From: Deuterostichococcus epilithicus
Lineage: Eukaryota; Chlorophyta; Trebouxiophyceae; Prasiolales; Stichococcaceae
NCBI GenBank assembly: GCA_033439295.1
Contig: JAVTLE010000014.1
Coordinates: 1,674,001 to 1,738,000 of the forward strand
DNA length: 64,000 nucleotides
Reading direction: 5' to 3'
Each line of letters starts with the position of its first letter. The first letter of the stretch is position 1. Both the position numbers and the translations under genes were made by a program. A model generated the notes under the pieces. The model was not told the origin of the DNA. It saw only the letters and a list, made by a program, of their open reading frames with translations, and searched no databases. Positions 35,001-45,260 of this stretch are shown one piece after another.

Positions 35001-35465
35001 CACAGGCCACCCGCACGGCAGCAATGCACCAGCACCGCCAGACATGTCCTCGCCACAGCGCAGCGGGCTGCAGGTTACACTTGTGTGGCTGCATTGCTGC
35101 CTGCCCGCGTGGCAGCAACGCAATCTCGTTGCCGCTTCCGTCAGAAGGCCGCGGCATTCCGCACTGCACCAACGCCATCTCGTGGTCGTGTGGTGCAGGA
35201 GGAGGCGGACCGTGACGGCACGCCCAGGGAGGTCGACGCAAGTCTGGAACAGGTGCAGTTGGACGGCATCGAGGCTGCAGTCGACCAACCGCCGGCTGGC
35301 GTGGCCTTGCCACCAGCCGGAGGCGGCGCTGGCCCGCCGCTGCCACCCATCAACGGCGCAGCGCTGGAGGGCCGGGCTGGCGGCAGTCATTCAGGCACCG
35401 CTGCATATGCCTTGCGTGAGGATGTGACCCCGCAGCCTGGCGACGATACAATACCGGATTGGTGA
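32073..35465 (+). CDS. PRT1-like E3 ubiquitin ligase with two RING fingers and a ZZ finger
   Basis: Exon one: WHCGVCLELLYKP. After introns: CVAPSCGHIYCFWC (donor at CTTCTG|GTGCCC), THKSMDAWGTSRCPECRVQH and VCTLLNTFLLQQFPEESAAR. Together these make a complete C3HC4 RING followed by the conserved LL..FPEE block. The second RING-like unit has DFQCSNPECDRLLVRPLVPV, CGHPVCR and, in the next exon, GGDVCCALCHIAIDRTPAVC. A ZZ-type finger follows: HVFYGIGCDM, CGLYPIRGRRFKCIDCPEAI, GFDL, then CGACHLSGRATYGRFNQKH. Each join is supported by a GT donor and an AG acceptor in phase. Arabidopsis PRT1 has this same order of RING, RING, ZZ and the RFNQ.H motif; it ubiquitinates proteins with aromatic N-terminal residues in the N-degron pathway. 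The acidic/Pro-rich C-terminal tail ends GDDTIPDW. Substrate specificity is inferred from the family only. Confidence 0.85.
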
Positions 35466-35810
35466 CGAGGCCTGCGCTGCGTCGCCAGACCTGCAGCCGA
35501 GCAGCCGAAGACCTGCACACATGGGCACAGGAACCACCCAAGAGGATATCTTCAATGTGTCAGGGCTGCAATTTGCAGTCCTTGGTTTGTAGTTATCTTG
35601 CATATGTGCGTCTGATCTGACCTTGTGACATGTAGGTATGTGTCGCACGCTTTAATGTATGCGTCATGTCCGCTTCATAACTTCTGTAGCAATCCGGTCG
35701 AGTCCGTGGCACACACCCTAGGCCTAGAAATCAACTGAGACCAAAGCGTCCGCGTCCATCAACGATCAGGAACTACACGACTTCACGTCTGATAAAACTC
35801 CTCCAGCATG
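35466..35810. other. Convergent 3' intergenic region
   Basis: 345 bp between the convergent stop codons of the PRT1-like gene and the BIN3-type gene. No coding signal seen. Confidence 0.45.
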
Positions 35811-38810
35811 TCACTCCATGATCAGCTTCTCAAACAGGTACATGGGGCGGTCGAAGCCCTTGCTGGAGTCGCTCGGCGTCTGCAGCTCCCGCACCTGCAT
35901 AGCAGATGTACAACATGCTTCAATTCAGTGGGTGGCGTCAGGCGCCTGGACTGCGCAGCACCAGGCAGTGGAGCTTCCGGTGCGCAATGAACCACGACCC
36001 AGGTATTTGCAGCACATGGCCCACGTCCAGTAAGGGCCGCCAAGGCAGTGTCAGCCAATTTCAGCCTGTGATTAGACAGCAGGTGGGCGGCGGCACAGCA
36101 CGATGCCAGTCGTTGAGCCCAGGCGGCCAGGGTGATCCAACCCACCAGGCGAAAGCCGGCTTCCTGCTGCAGGTAGGCCACAAAGTCCTCGGGGCGCAGC
36201 TGCAGGCTGGCCAGCATGCCCGCGTGCAGCGATCCTGCCAGCTCCTGCAGTCAAGGCTGGGAACCCATCGATTGTGAAGCAACAGCCGAGCCATACCACC
36301 CTGCCTGTACGCACGCCAAACTGGCACGGTGATCCCTGCTGGAGGAAAAGCCATGTGGCTGGTGACTCGTGGTCTGGTGTGTGTGGCCCAACCTTTCCAC
36401 ATCCATCTTAACCCTCCGGCACAGCCAGAGGTTCGAAAATGCACATGCGCACTGCTCCAGAGCTGCACCCCACCCCGCACACACACACCTGCTTGCGAAG
36501 GGCCTGCTTGTAGGAGCGCCACGGCTGCGGCTCCAGCACCAGCAGGCCGCCGGGCCGCAGGGCCGCATGCAGGGCCGCGAACAGCGCCTTCAGCCCTGCA
36601 TCGCCCGCGTTGATGTGCGCCCACTTAGTGACGCTCAGGCAGAGCGCCGCATCGCAGCTGCCGGGCTCCACCGGGGCGCGCCCGCTGGCCATGTCGCCCT
36701 GCGGCGCAGATGTGGAACGACACCCTTCAACAGGCCACACATCGGCGGAAGGGTTGTCAGACAGCAGCTCGAGCGCTGAAGCCTCCTCTCGACATCTTTC
36801 GCCAAGGCATGATGAAGATCCCGGGGTGCAGGCTCGCGAATTGCGCCACCGGTCGCCGGCGCAGCCGTGGGTAACCTGCAGCTTAGTGGCAGCCAGGACC
36901 TGGCAGGTCCCAAAGCGACATCAACGGGCAAGCACCTGTTGGAACCAGACGCCCTTGAGGGCGCGCTGCGCCGCTGCTGCCTCCCGCACGGCGGCGGACC
37001 CGTCGCGTGCCCGCCGCCGCGCCGCCGCCAACTTCTGCGCCACCTCCCCCCGCTCCCTGCAATTGCAGGGCGCCTTGGTCATGTCGTGCAAGGGCCGCAT
37101 GCAAAGGCTGGCACATTCCACACCGCTACCAGAGCCGTCCTCCCTTTCCGCAGGCCCATCGTGCATCTGACCCACAAGTGCCCATGACGAGCGAACCATG
37201 CCAAAGAGGTGGTCCCGCGCATTTGGGGCCGCTGGTAAAACTCATCTCAACTCAGCTTGTCGGCGCAAAGATGAATATGGCTGTCGTTGACTGCTGGGAT
37301 GTTCTCCATCAATGGCATCCGTCTTTGCAAGCTCACCGGCTGAGGTTGGCACAGGCGCGATTGACCAGGGCGCCGTCAATATCCAGGCCCAGCATCGCGG
37401 CGGCGCCAAATTTGACAGCAACCGCCATGCTGACCAGGCCCTCGTTGCAGCCAACGTCCAGGCAGCGCTTGCCAGCAAACCAGTTTCGCTCCATCGCCTG
37501 GGCGTATTGCGTGTGCATGTTCAATACCAGGACCCACATAGCTCTTCAGTTAGACTATCCCTGCGTTGGGGCAGCTGCCCTCCGGATCAGACAGTTGTTG
37601 ACCGTGGAGGCGGTGTTCAAACAGCTGCCAACAGGCTGCCAATGGACAACTGGTCAACCAAGACCCCCAGGTGCCGGGTGCAGGGTATTAGACTAGTGGA
37701 ACTAAAGAGCGGGGCAAACGCAGCAGCGAACCTGTAGGCGGGGGTCCTCCCCGTCGGCGCCGCCCCAGCGGTAGCCGTAGTACCGCTTGTAGTTGCCGTG
37801 CACGGCAACATCCTGCCGCTGCTGCTGCTGCCCGGCAATGCACGCCGGCGCCGGCGCCCGCGCTGCCAGCATGGAGTGCATCACCAGCAGCGCCGCGGTC
37901 ATGTCGGTGTTGCCGCCGTCCGCACTGTGGGCGTCGCGCCTGGCGCCTGCGCACGGGCGGCCGGCGGTCATTCATGGAGGTGCAAAAGTACGCCTTGCTG
38001 CTGCTGCCAGCGCCCGTGTGCAGTACACAGAGGTCATTCTGATAAACAGCAAGGTCTGTCCGTCCGGTCGATTCCAGCACGCCGTCTACCTTACGCATTT
38101 ACCAGCATGTATCCATCACCCCCGGGGGGTGGGGGGGCGGGGGGCACCTGCGTTGAGCACGCCAGCCAGCAGTGCGGCGGCGTGCGGCGCGTCGTCTGCT
38201 TGACACGATCCCATTTGCGCCGACTGATTTACTGCAGCGTCGACCAGCTGCGTGGCATGAGAAACATCGATGCCAAGCCTCGCCGCCTGCACCGCCTTGG
38301 CGCCATTGGCGCCGCCTGTGCCAGACTGCTGTCTCATATGGCCGCTCACTGCGCCGGATGCTGACACCGCGGGGCTGTGCGGCTGTGTGAAGGACGTCAC
38401 CGCGTGCCGAAAGCGCGGGGCGGCTGTGGCTGCCGCATGGAAGGTGTGCGTGCTGCTGATGGCGCTGCCGCTGTCGGCGTGGGTGCCGGCCGAGCTCTGC
38501 GGCGCCTTCAGCCCGCCCTGCGACCAGCTGCAGTCCAAGCTGTCCTCGAGCGTCGAATGCGGCCCCTCTACCTGCAAGTACGCGCCTGGGTGCTTGCTTC
38601 CTGGGTGCCAAGGATTTGCTCACTATTGAACCCCTGCAAAGCGATGCGACAACCTGCAGCCGTCCTGAGTATCGCAGCACGTACCAGAGACGTTTGTTGC
38701 GCGTTCAGCAGTCGTTTGAAGGTCTTGGAGCGCTTCTGCCGCTCCTTTTTCTTTCGATTGCGCGTCGGTGCGGCAGCGCTGCCAGGGGCCGTGGCGCGTT
38801 CTTCAACCAT
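35811..38810 (-). CDS. BIN3/MePCE-type RNA methylphosphate capping enzyme
   Basis: Exon one (38810 to about 38690) starts [11 protein letters not shown] and has a highly basic [19 protein letters not shown]. It joins at CTG|GTACGT to a long Ser/Ala-rich second exon (about 38571-38152), which joins in phase at 37946 to [15 protein letters not shown]. The family signature [15 protein letters not shown] follows. SAM motif I is [20 protein letters not shown], with [19 protein letters not shown] behind it. Later blocks: [59 protein letters not shown] and, at the end, [21 protein letters not shown] and S.TKW.H.N are diagnostic of BIN3/MePCE enzymes. These methylate the 5' gamma-phosphate of pol III RNAs such as 7SK and U6. 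The basic N-terminal region probably binds RNA, by analogy with MePCE. An internal ATG at 37971 could be mistaken for the start. Confidence 0.88.
38116..38148 (+). repeat. G/C homopolymer cluster in a BIN3 intron
   Basis: A dense run of C then G tracts (CCCCC, GGGGGG, GGGGGGG, GGGGGG) sits just downstream of the second BIN3 exon on the minus strand. It could form a quadruplex in one strand. Probably a replication-slippage site. Confidence 0.7.
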
Positions 38811-39112
38811 CCGCTCAGGTGCGTGCAAGCAAATCGAGCTTTGTGCAAAGTGTTGGAGTGCGGCGAAGAACTGACGCCTCAGGAAGCACATGCATCAGGT
38901 GGCAGGAAGTCCCTCCTACAAGCAACATCGGCAACAAACGACCCCAAAGGAAACCACTTGCTCAAACCAGTGACTGCACACAAAAATTAAGCGCGGCATT
39001 GATGACCGGTTGATTTGTTGCAGCATGGCTGTCGGGCTGACGCGGCCTATGCCCCCCGGCAGCCATGCGGCACCCGCGCTCACACACACTTGCTCATGTT
39101 GCTCATGCTCCT
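38811..39112. promoter_or_regulatory. BIN3 promoter and 3' flank of plastid membrane protein gene
   Basis: About 300 bp between two minus-strand genes. It must hold the BIN3-type promoter. Nothing specific recognised. Confidence 0.4.
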
Positions 39113-40706
39113 CTAATCGTGCTCCGTTATGCCTTTTGGCTCTTCGTCCTTGACGCTCTTTGCCAGGTTGTAAAACGATCTTGTGACCTCGCCCAGCTGC
39201 AGGCATCATGGCCGCAGGGTTGTCAGGCATGCAAGCTTTGACATACCAGGGTGACTGGCAGGGCGTCACGGCGTTGCGCCGACTTGAGAGCAGACAGGCT
39301 ACTTCAGCAGGCGAATCAACCAGTCTGACTCACCGCGAGACAGACGACCCAGAGGCTCTTGTACTCCTTTAACACCGCAAAGACGGAGACCGCCAGCACC
39401 GGAATGCTTACAACAGGTACCTGCATAGCATCACGACAGGGCGATTTTTCACATGATGCAAATTAGATTTCACAGAGAAAGCTGATAGTTGCACTCAAGA
39501 TTCGGAACAGGAGACAGCGCACGTTGTTGTTTTCCAAGCCCGACAGGAGGCGAGTGAGGGTTGCAAACGCGTAAGCGCCCACGACCCACGTGGTGCCATA
39601 ATCAAAGTATAAAGCTGCAACAAGTGTAGACACCCAGCCCCAGAAAGGCAGGCCCTGCAGAGTAAAACCACAAGCTCTCACTCGCTCCCAATGTCATCTG
39701 GGGGCATATGCCGCCATCAAGTGGCGCTTTGACGTGTTTCAATGAAAGTGCAGAGAGACGACCAATCTATGCGTCAACGCATTGACATACCTTCAGCTCG
39801 CGGGCAAGGTACCAGCCGATGAGCCCGACCGTGATCTTGAAGGCGTCATACTGCTTGAGCGCGATGCTGGCCGCCAACACCGCGGGAGCAGTGACGGTGC
39901 CGATCTGCGGCCATGGGAACGGCATGCTGGCTTGGACTATTAGATTCGACAGGAAACTTTCGAAGTTGAAACGGCTTAGTATCAGCGCGCCTTACCTTGT
40001 CGAAATTTCCCTGCTTGAAGATGAGCGCTGATGACGCATTTAGGAGCGTGTACCACGCAAAGGCCTGCTGAGGGCACATCTGACATGTCAGTGCGGATAG
40101 CACACCAGCATTGAGCCAGTGAAAACTTTGTGAAGAACGCTCTTGCATCAACCAGCCTCATGATTCACAGCCGCTACGCGCCTTGAGCAGGAACGGCACG
40201 TTGATGTGGATCTGGTCAAAGTAGGACGCAGCGAACGCGGCCAGAGCAAACACAGCCGTGTAGTCGGAGCCGGGGGCACCGTCGCCCTGATCCAGCCCCT
40301 GGAACTTGAGATCCGAGGAGGCCACTATCACACGCACAGCGCGGCGCCCAGCCGTGGGTCTGCATTAAGCACAGAACCTCAGGTCACAGGTGCTCTCAAA
40401 GTGTCGTAAGCTTGTCAGGTGTGAACCAGTGACGTCGTTAGTGGCACCAGATCCTCATTCACGCGAAACTTGATCTGGGGATGTTCAAACCCCTGCACTG
40501 CGAACGAGGGTTGTGCTCGCTTACGCGTGGGAGTTGGTCTTCCAAAGACTTCAGGCTCACCCCTCGTGCGAACGGCGCAGTGGAGGCGCCGAGCGCAGGC
40601 CGGAACACGCAGGCGAGGCCAGCGGCACGTGTGCTGACTGGACCCGAGTAGTGCGGGCAGAGCAGAATGGCCGCACTACCGTCAGGCGCGCAAAGGTGAC
40701 TGCCAT
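39113..40706 (-). CDS. Predicted plastid-targeted multi-pass membrane protein, family unknown
   Basis: Exon one (40706 to about 40560) starts MAVTFARLTVVRPFCSARTT in an ACCATGG context. It is rich in Ser, Arg, Ala and Val with no acidic residue for about 45 positions, as in algal transit peptides. Then come FEHPQIKFRVNEDL, SDYTAVFALAAFAASYFDQI, INVPFLLK, QAFAWYTLLNASSALIF and KQGNFDK. Further exons give IGTVTAPAVLAASIALKQYD, FKITVGLIGWYLARELK, GLPFWGWVSTLVAALYFDYG and TWVVGAYAFATLTRLLSGLE. VPVVSIPVLAVSVFAVLKEY and KSLWVVCLA follow, and the last exon ends KSVKDEEPKGITEHD. Five to six membrane helices are evident. Introns are GT-AG and in phase. I do not recognise the family; the plastid envelope or thylakoid is an inference from the N-terminus. 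Confidence 0.75.
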
Positions 40707-41017
40707 GGTGGAGGACCTTGGATGACAGAAGAAAGGGGCTAGGAGCAGAAGGCTGCCCTGCTGCACCTCGTCTGCACGTCAGGATCGAAGTTGCGACAGA
40801 TTCGGGACTGCATATCAGACGCAGAACCGCTTTCTTGATCTTCTCCGTACACTATGTACAGCTGGCAATTGCAAATTGCAAAACATCTGCATTCAGTCAG
40901 GCAAGAGCCAGCGTTCTCTGATACGCTGACCGAGGCCGGCAGTGTTAGAGAACAACACGTTGACGCTTGCCTGTGCCCCGGTTGACTGCGGAAGGCTGCA
41001 CGCGGTTTCACGAGCCG
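40707..41017. promoter_or_regulatory. Short divergent promoter region
   Basis: 311 bp between outward-facing start codons of the plastid membrane protein (-) and the secreted DOMON protein (+). It is A/T-richer than the adjoining exons (around 40850-40930). No element named. Confidence 0.45.
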
Positions 41018-42545
41018 ATGCTACGGACTTCAGCCGTGGGGCTGTGCATCGTGCTGATCGTTGCGATTCTCGGGACCGCAGCCTCACAAGATAGCGATGT
41101 AAGCCTTGCATGGTGATTCTGCGTGTTGCTGGGCTGTTTGCACTTGCCATCTCCACCACGCCGAGCAGATGGTCCAGAGGATGGCAGCGAATACATTTGG
41201 CCTGGGCTGCTGCACTTGCCATCACCACGTAAGCAGATCCAGATGATGGCTGCGGGCATATCTGGTCGAACCCATCATGCAGGTGATCGAAGCTCAATTG
41301 AAGCAGGGGGCCCTGCAGCGCGGCATCGGCCACTTACCTGTGGCGGCGCAGTTGCGACGAGCGACGCTGGCGATTGCAGCATCGAAGCCCACCCGGAGGA
41401 AGTCGACGAAGCGTAAGCCGACGAAAAGGAAGCCGACAAAGAAGCGGCCGACAAAGAAGCGGCCAACAAAGCGGAGGCCCACGAAGCGGAGGCCCACAAA
41501 GAAGAGGCCAACCAAGAGGCATACGGCGGCAAAGCGCTTTCCGCCGCCGCCGCCTGCTGTGGCGCTCACGCCAGCGGACTATGGGCTGGCCAACCTGGAG
41601 CTGACCAATTGCGCCGTCATGGAGCAGGGCAACTACCTGCTGCACTGGAAGGTAAGCTCCACACGATACGGTTCCTGTCTTGTTGTCTACCGGCGCAAAG
41701 CCTGCTGTAGCGTGCATTGCGACAAGGCCCAATGCCATGTCCCGCTTGCTGCAGGTGGACGGCGCAACAGTGCGCGGTGCGCTGCAGTCGGTCATCTCGG
41801 CAGGATCCCCAAGCCTCTGGATGGGCTTCGGTTTCAGTGATCCGGCAAATGGCTACGCCGGGATGCTACAGTCGGATGTGGTCATTGCGGGCTTCGTTGG
41901 CACCGACTGCTTCGCGCAGGACTATTATCTGCGGAACTACCCTTTCCAGGACCCCTCCTGTGACACAAAGACCGCCAAGGTGCGGAAGGGGAATGCTTGG
42001 CTTCTTGCTCTCCAATGTTCTTCACTCTTCGAAGTCGAAAAAGGCTCCTGGGCTGGAGGAAACATTGGCAAGCGTGCATCTCATTACGTGCAGGGTCAGG
42101 CCCTTGGTGTGTGCCCAGACGCCACATTTGCCAACAGCGCAAAGGCGAACAATGTCAACATGACGAGCTGCTCGATCACGGACGGCATCGTGATGGTCGA
42201 ATGGGAGCGGCCGGTCAAGGCCTCGGATCAGTGGGACCGCCAGTGGGCGACTGAGGCGGCCGCCTACGCCGTCCATGCGAGGGGGCCGATATCCTCCTCT
42301 TCTACGGCAGCCAACCCTGCCCTTATGCGGCACTTCCTCTTGACGCCGGTGAGTCCATCCTTGCAACAGCTGTCTCCTGCTCTCTATGTCCTGATGGCTA
42401 ACTTTCACATGGATGCTTACCAATGCGACATGCAACTTTGCATGAGATTTACATGTGTGGAGGTGTGCATGTGCAGACGCCATTTGACTTCAAGCTCAGT
42501 TTGGGCATGGCCAGCACATGCCCGGCTGTGCTCAAGAAGGCTTGA
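41018..42545 (+). CDS. Secreted DOMON-domain protein with KRPTK repeat linker
   Basis: Exon one encodes MLRTSAVGLCIVLIVAILGT followed by AASQDSD: a signal peptide with a likely cleavage site after TAAS, ending at a GTAAGC donor. The next exon (from 41352, in phase) has about nine tandem copies of a Lys/Arg-Pro-Thr-Lys motif, then a PPPPPA stretch. The DOMON region follows: ANLELTNCAVMEQGNYLLHW, VDGATVRGALQSVISAGSPS and LWMGFGFSDPANGYAGMLQS with DVVIAGF. The W.GFGFS....GM..SDVV block is typical of DOMON domains, which bind haem or sugars in secreted or membrane proteins. Later exons add VCPDATFANSAK, MVEWERPVKASDQWD and a last exon FDFKLSLGMASTCPAVLKKA. Paired cysteines suggest an extracellular fold. 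A cell-wall or periplasmic role is inference; the basic linker may bind acidic wall polymers. Confidence 0.75.
41389..41520 (+). repeat. 15-bp tandem repeat coding KRPTK
   Basis: About nine imperfect copies of a 15-bp unit (consensus aagcggccgacaaag) lie in frame within the DOMON gene. Variants alternate KRK, KKR and KRR around a fixed PTK. Repeat number is likely to vary between strains. Confidence 0.85.
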
Positions 42546-42893
42546 CTGGAGCTCGACGGTCTTCAGTTCAGTTATAGCAACACAGTACCCTGACACTCAG
42601 AATCCCGGCTGCGCTCGTTACTGTTCTTGTTGTCACTCCCCTTCTGCCGTTAGTTGCACGTTCATAGCTAGTGGGCTGTCAGGGTATCTGGACACGGGAG
42701 AGGCAGGAATGCTCTGACATTCTGCCACCGTGCTGTCGTTTGTAGTCTGGTCGACGTGTTTGAAAGCCTCGCACTGCAATCAACTACCTAGTTGATCAAC
42801 CAAGAGAATGCACACACTGCAAAGCAACAAACAAGCGAAACCTCAGCACGTTCTCTCTGCATGAACACAAACGAAAGCACTCTCAAGCCAGTT
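42546..42893. other. Convergent 3' intergenic region
   Basis: About 350 bp between the convergent stops of the DOMON gene and the NAA60-type gene, with lower G+C than the exons. No coding signal seen. Confidence 0.45.
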
Positions 42894-44685
42894 TCAAGTC
42901 CGGACTCTGAACATCCGCTGCAGCCACAGGGGACCAGACGCCGCCAGGCCCGCCGGCCCTGCGCTGTGCGAGGTAGCGCCATCACCGGGCGGCCTTGGCA
43001 GCGCGATGCAGCGGCTGGCATTGCCCAGGAACAGGCCGTTGGTGCGGCGCGGGGCCCAGAAGGGCAGGCAGGCCGAGTAGCTGCGCAGGTGCAGGATGGC
43101 CGCCGACACCATCGCGGTCGCTGAGCTGGGCGGCGGGTGGCCCGCCACGTAGTACACGAACAGCAGGGCGTCGTACTCGGTGCGAGATGCCTCCGGCTGC
43201 CGCCCGGTGCTGCTCAGCAGGGTCCACAGTTACCATGCTGCCCGTGCTGCACTTCGTTGTCACAGGACCACACGCCACAGTGCCTGCTGCCAGCCGCAAG
43301 ACGGGGCTCCAGCTTGTCACAGCTGCCTATTGGGGTTCCCTGATGCAAACACGCACACCCACCCACCCACCCACCCACACTCAGCCGGCGGGCGGCGCAC
43401 CTGATGTTGTAGAAGCCCTTCAGCAGGCTGGCCTCCCAGAAGCCGTGCCGGTGGTAGAACGCGACGGCTGCAGCGTTGTACACTGCCAGCACGTGCAGGT
43501 AGATGGCGCGGCAGCCGGCCTCCTGCGCGCGGTGCTCCACCAGCCGCAGCAAATCACTGGCGATGCCCTGCGGGGTACTTGGCAGGGCTTCAGGTGCGGT
43601 GCATCAGATGCAGCGATTCGCGTGTGTGTTTGATGTCGGCCACGCAGGCAGGAACTATGTTGCACCCGCGAGTCACTCACGAATGATACTTGCCGCTGCT
43701 GGCTGCCCGCTGCGGTGCCCGCAGCGCTAGCTGCCAACACTGCAATCTCGGCATGAGACCGGCTCCGCCAGATGGCAACGCTCCCAGGGAGAGCCGTTGC
43801 CCGTGGCTGCGGGTTGGGCATCCTTCTGGACCCGGCAGCAGCATGCACAGACTGAACTGACTGAACTGCTAGGAACAACTGGGCGGCACCTGGTTCTGCA
43901 AACTGGGCAACACGCCGATGGTGAGCAGGTACACGACCCTGTCGTTGTCCAGCGCGGGGCTGGCCAGGGCCATGAGCTTGCGGTCCAGGACGTCTGCCTC
44001 CGCCAGCAGCGCCAGCCGCGCGGTGATGAATCCCACAATGACCTCCCGCCCCTCCGCATCCCTGCCGCCGGCATGGGCGGCAACTTACATGTGCGGTCTG
44101 AGCCGACAGACACGGGAGTGACGCACAGTGTCAGCAGGAAATATCACTTATGGTGCTAAAGTTGTCAGTTGCTGTAGTAGCCATAATGCCGTTAGTTGCT
44201 GTAGTAGCCATGATGCCAGAGCGCATGCCAGCCATGCCCCAGGCGAATGTCCGCCTCACCTCTGTACCCCGCACCAGCTGAAGATGTTGTCGTGGCCGCG
44301 CACCGCCTTCTGGAAGAACACCTCCTCGTAGTTTAGGGGGAACAGCGCCGCATGCAGCTGCTGCAGCTGCAGCACGTCGCTGGGACACAGGGGCCTGCGG
44401 CATTCACAGCGGGACCCAGGTCGGCTGTCCACCGCCACCTCAGGCGCATTGCATGTGAACATGCTGAAGGGTCTGCAACATACGTGCGGCATTGCAGTTT
44501 ACTCACCTGTACGTCACCGGAACCCTGCTGTTGGTAAGCGCAGGCCCTTCATATGCGGCCAGCTCCTGGCACGGGGAGCTGGTGCAGTTATGCCGTGAAG
44601 ACGTCTGCGCCAGGCCGTCGCGATAGGCGTGTGCTGCAGTGCAGCTGATAGCGATGTGCGCATCCTGCCCCGACAGATACGCCAT
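42894..44685 (-). CDS. NAA60-type N-alpha-acetyltransferase (GNAT family)
   Basis: Exon one starts MAYLSGQDAHIAISCTAAHA and ends VPVTYR. The next exon continues PLCPSDVLQLQQLHAALFPL and NYEEVFFQKAV. Then come REVIVGFITARLALLAEADV, RVVYLLTIGVLPSLQNQ and, across an intron, GIASDLLRLVEHRAQEAGCR. The joined QNQGIA matches the acetyl-CoA loop Q/RxxGxG/A. AIYLHVLAVYNAAAVAFYHR and HGFWEASLLKGFYNIR follow. The C-terminal part has LLFVYYVAGHPPPSSATAMV, equivalent to the Y.L.INGGHPP block of NAA60, then an amphipathic end. NAA60 acetylates N-termini of membrane proteins, at the Golgi in animals and the plasma membrane in plants. The final 40 residues are low-complexity, and the last exon boundary is less certain than the rest. 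Confidence 0.82.
43353..43382 (+). repeat. (ACCC)n microsatellite in a NAA60 intron
   Basis: About six copies of ACCC in an intron of the minus-strand NAA60-type gene. Simple slippage repeat. Confidence 0.9.
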
Positions 44686-45260
44686 GCTGCTGTGTCATGC
44701 GTGCGGCCGCCTCATGGCATGCCGCCGGTTCTCCATGACGGGCAGATTACGTCCCGCCGGCAGCGAGAAGCGGCCTGTTTGAGGGTTCAGCTCTAGTCTC
44801 TCAGATTAACTGGTGGTTTGGGTGCGATTTCAGCCGAAGTAGAACAAATCGCCCAAGGCGCTGAACAGTCTGGGATTGCTGTACCAGCCCGTGAAAACGA
44901 TCAACTGCATCCGATGATCACCGAGATTGCAGAATGGCAATGGAGAATGGACTAGCTGCTCGGCCTCTGGATGGAGCTGTCAGCCAGCAGGCTGACTCAC
45001 CGCTTCCTGGCGAATTTTAGGCAAGCCTCTGATCATCGCGCTGTGCAGCATGCAGTACTTAACGGACTGCCAGCTGCTATCTTGAAGGGTCGGTGCGATT
45101 CATGACACAGTCTGTCGCGCGTCCTGTGCTCGATCCCGACACGCCTCAGACGCCATTCTGGTGGCTTCGCGGTCACCCAACAGCCGGCACCGGGAAAGGA
45201 TCCGGACCGAGGCGCAGACGTGAAACAGGGGTGGCGCCTCTAACTGAAGCGCCGCGCACC
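44686..45260. promoter_or_regulatory. Divergent intergenic region, NAA60-type (-) and headpiece protein (+)
   Basis: 575 bp between outward-facing start codons. The middle (44760-45080) is A/T-richer than the exons and has only short frames. Expected to carry both promoters. Confidence 0.45.
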
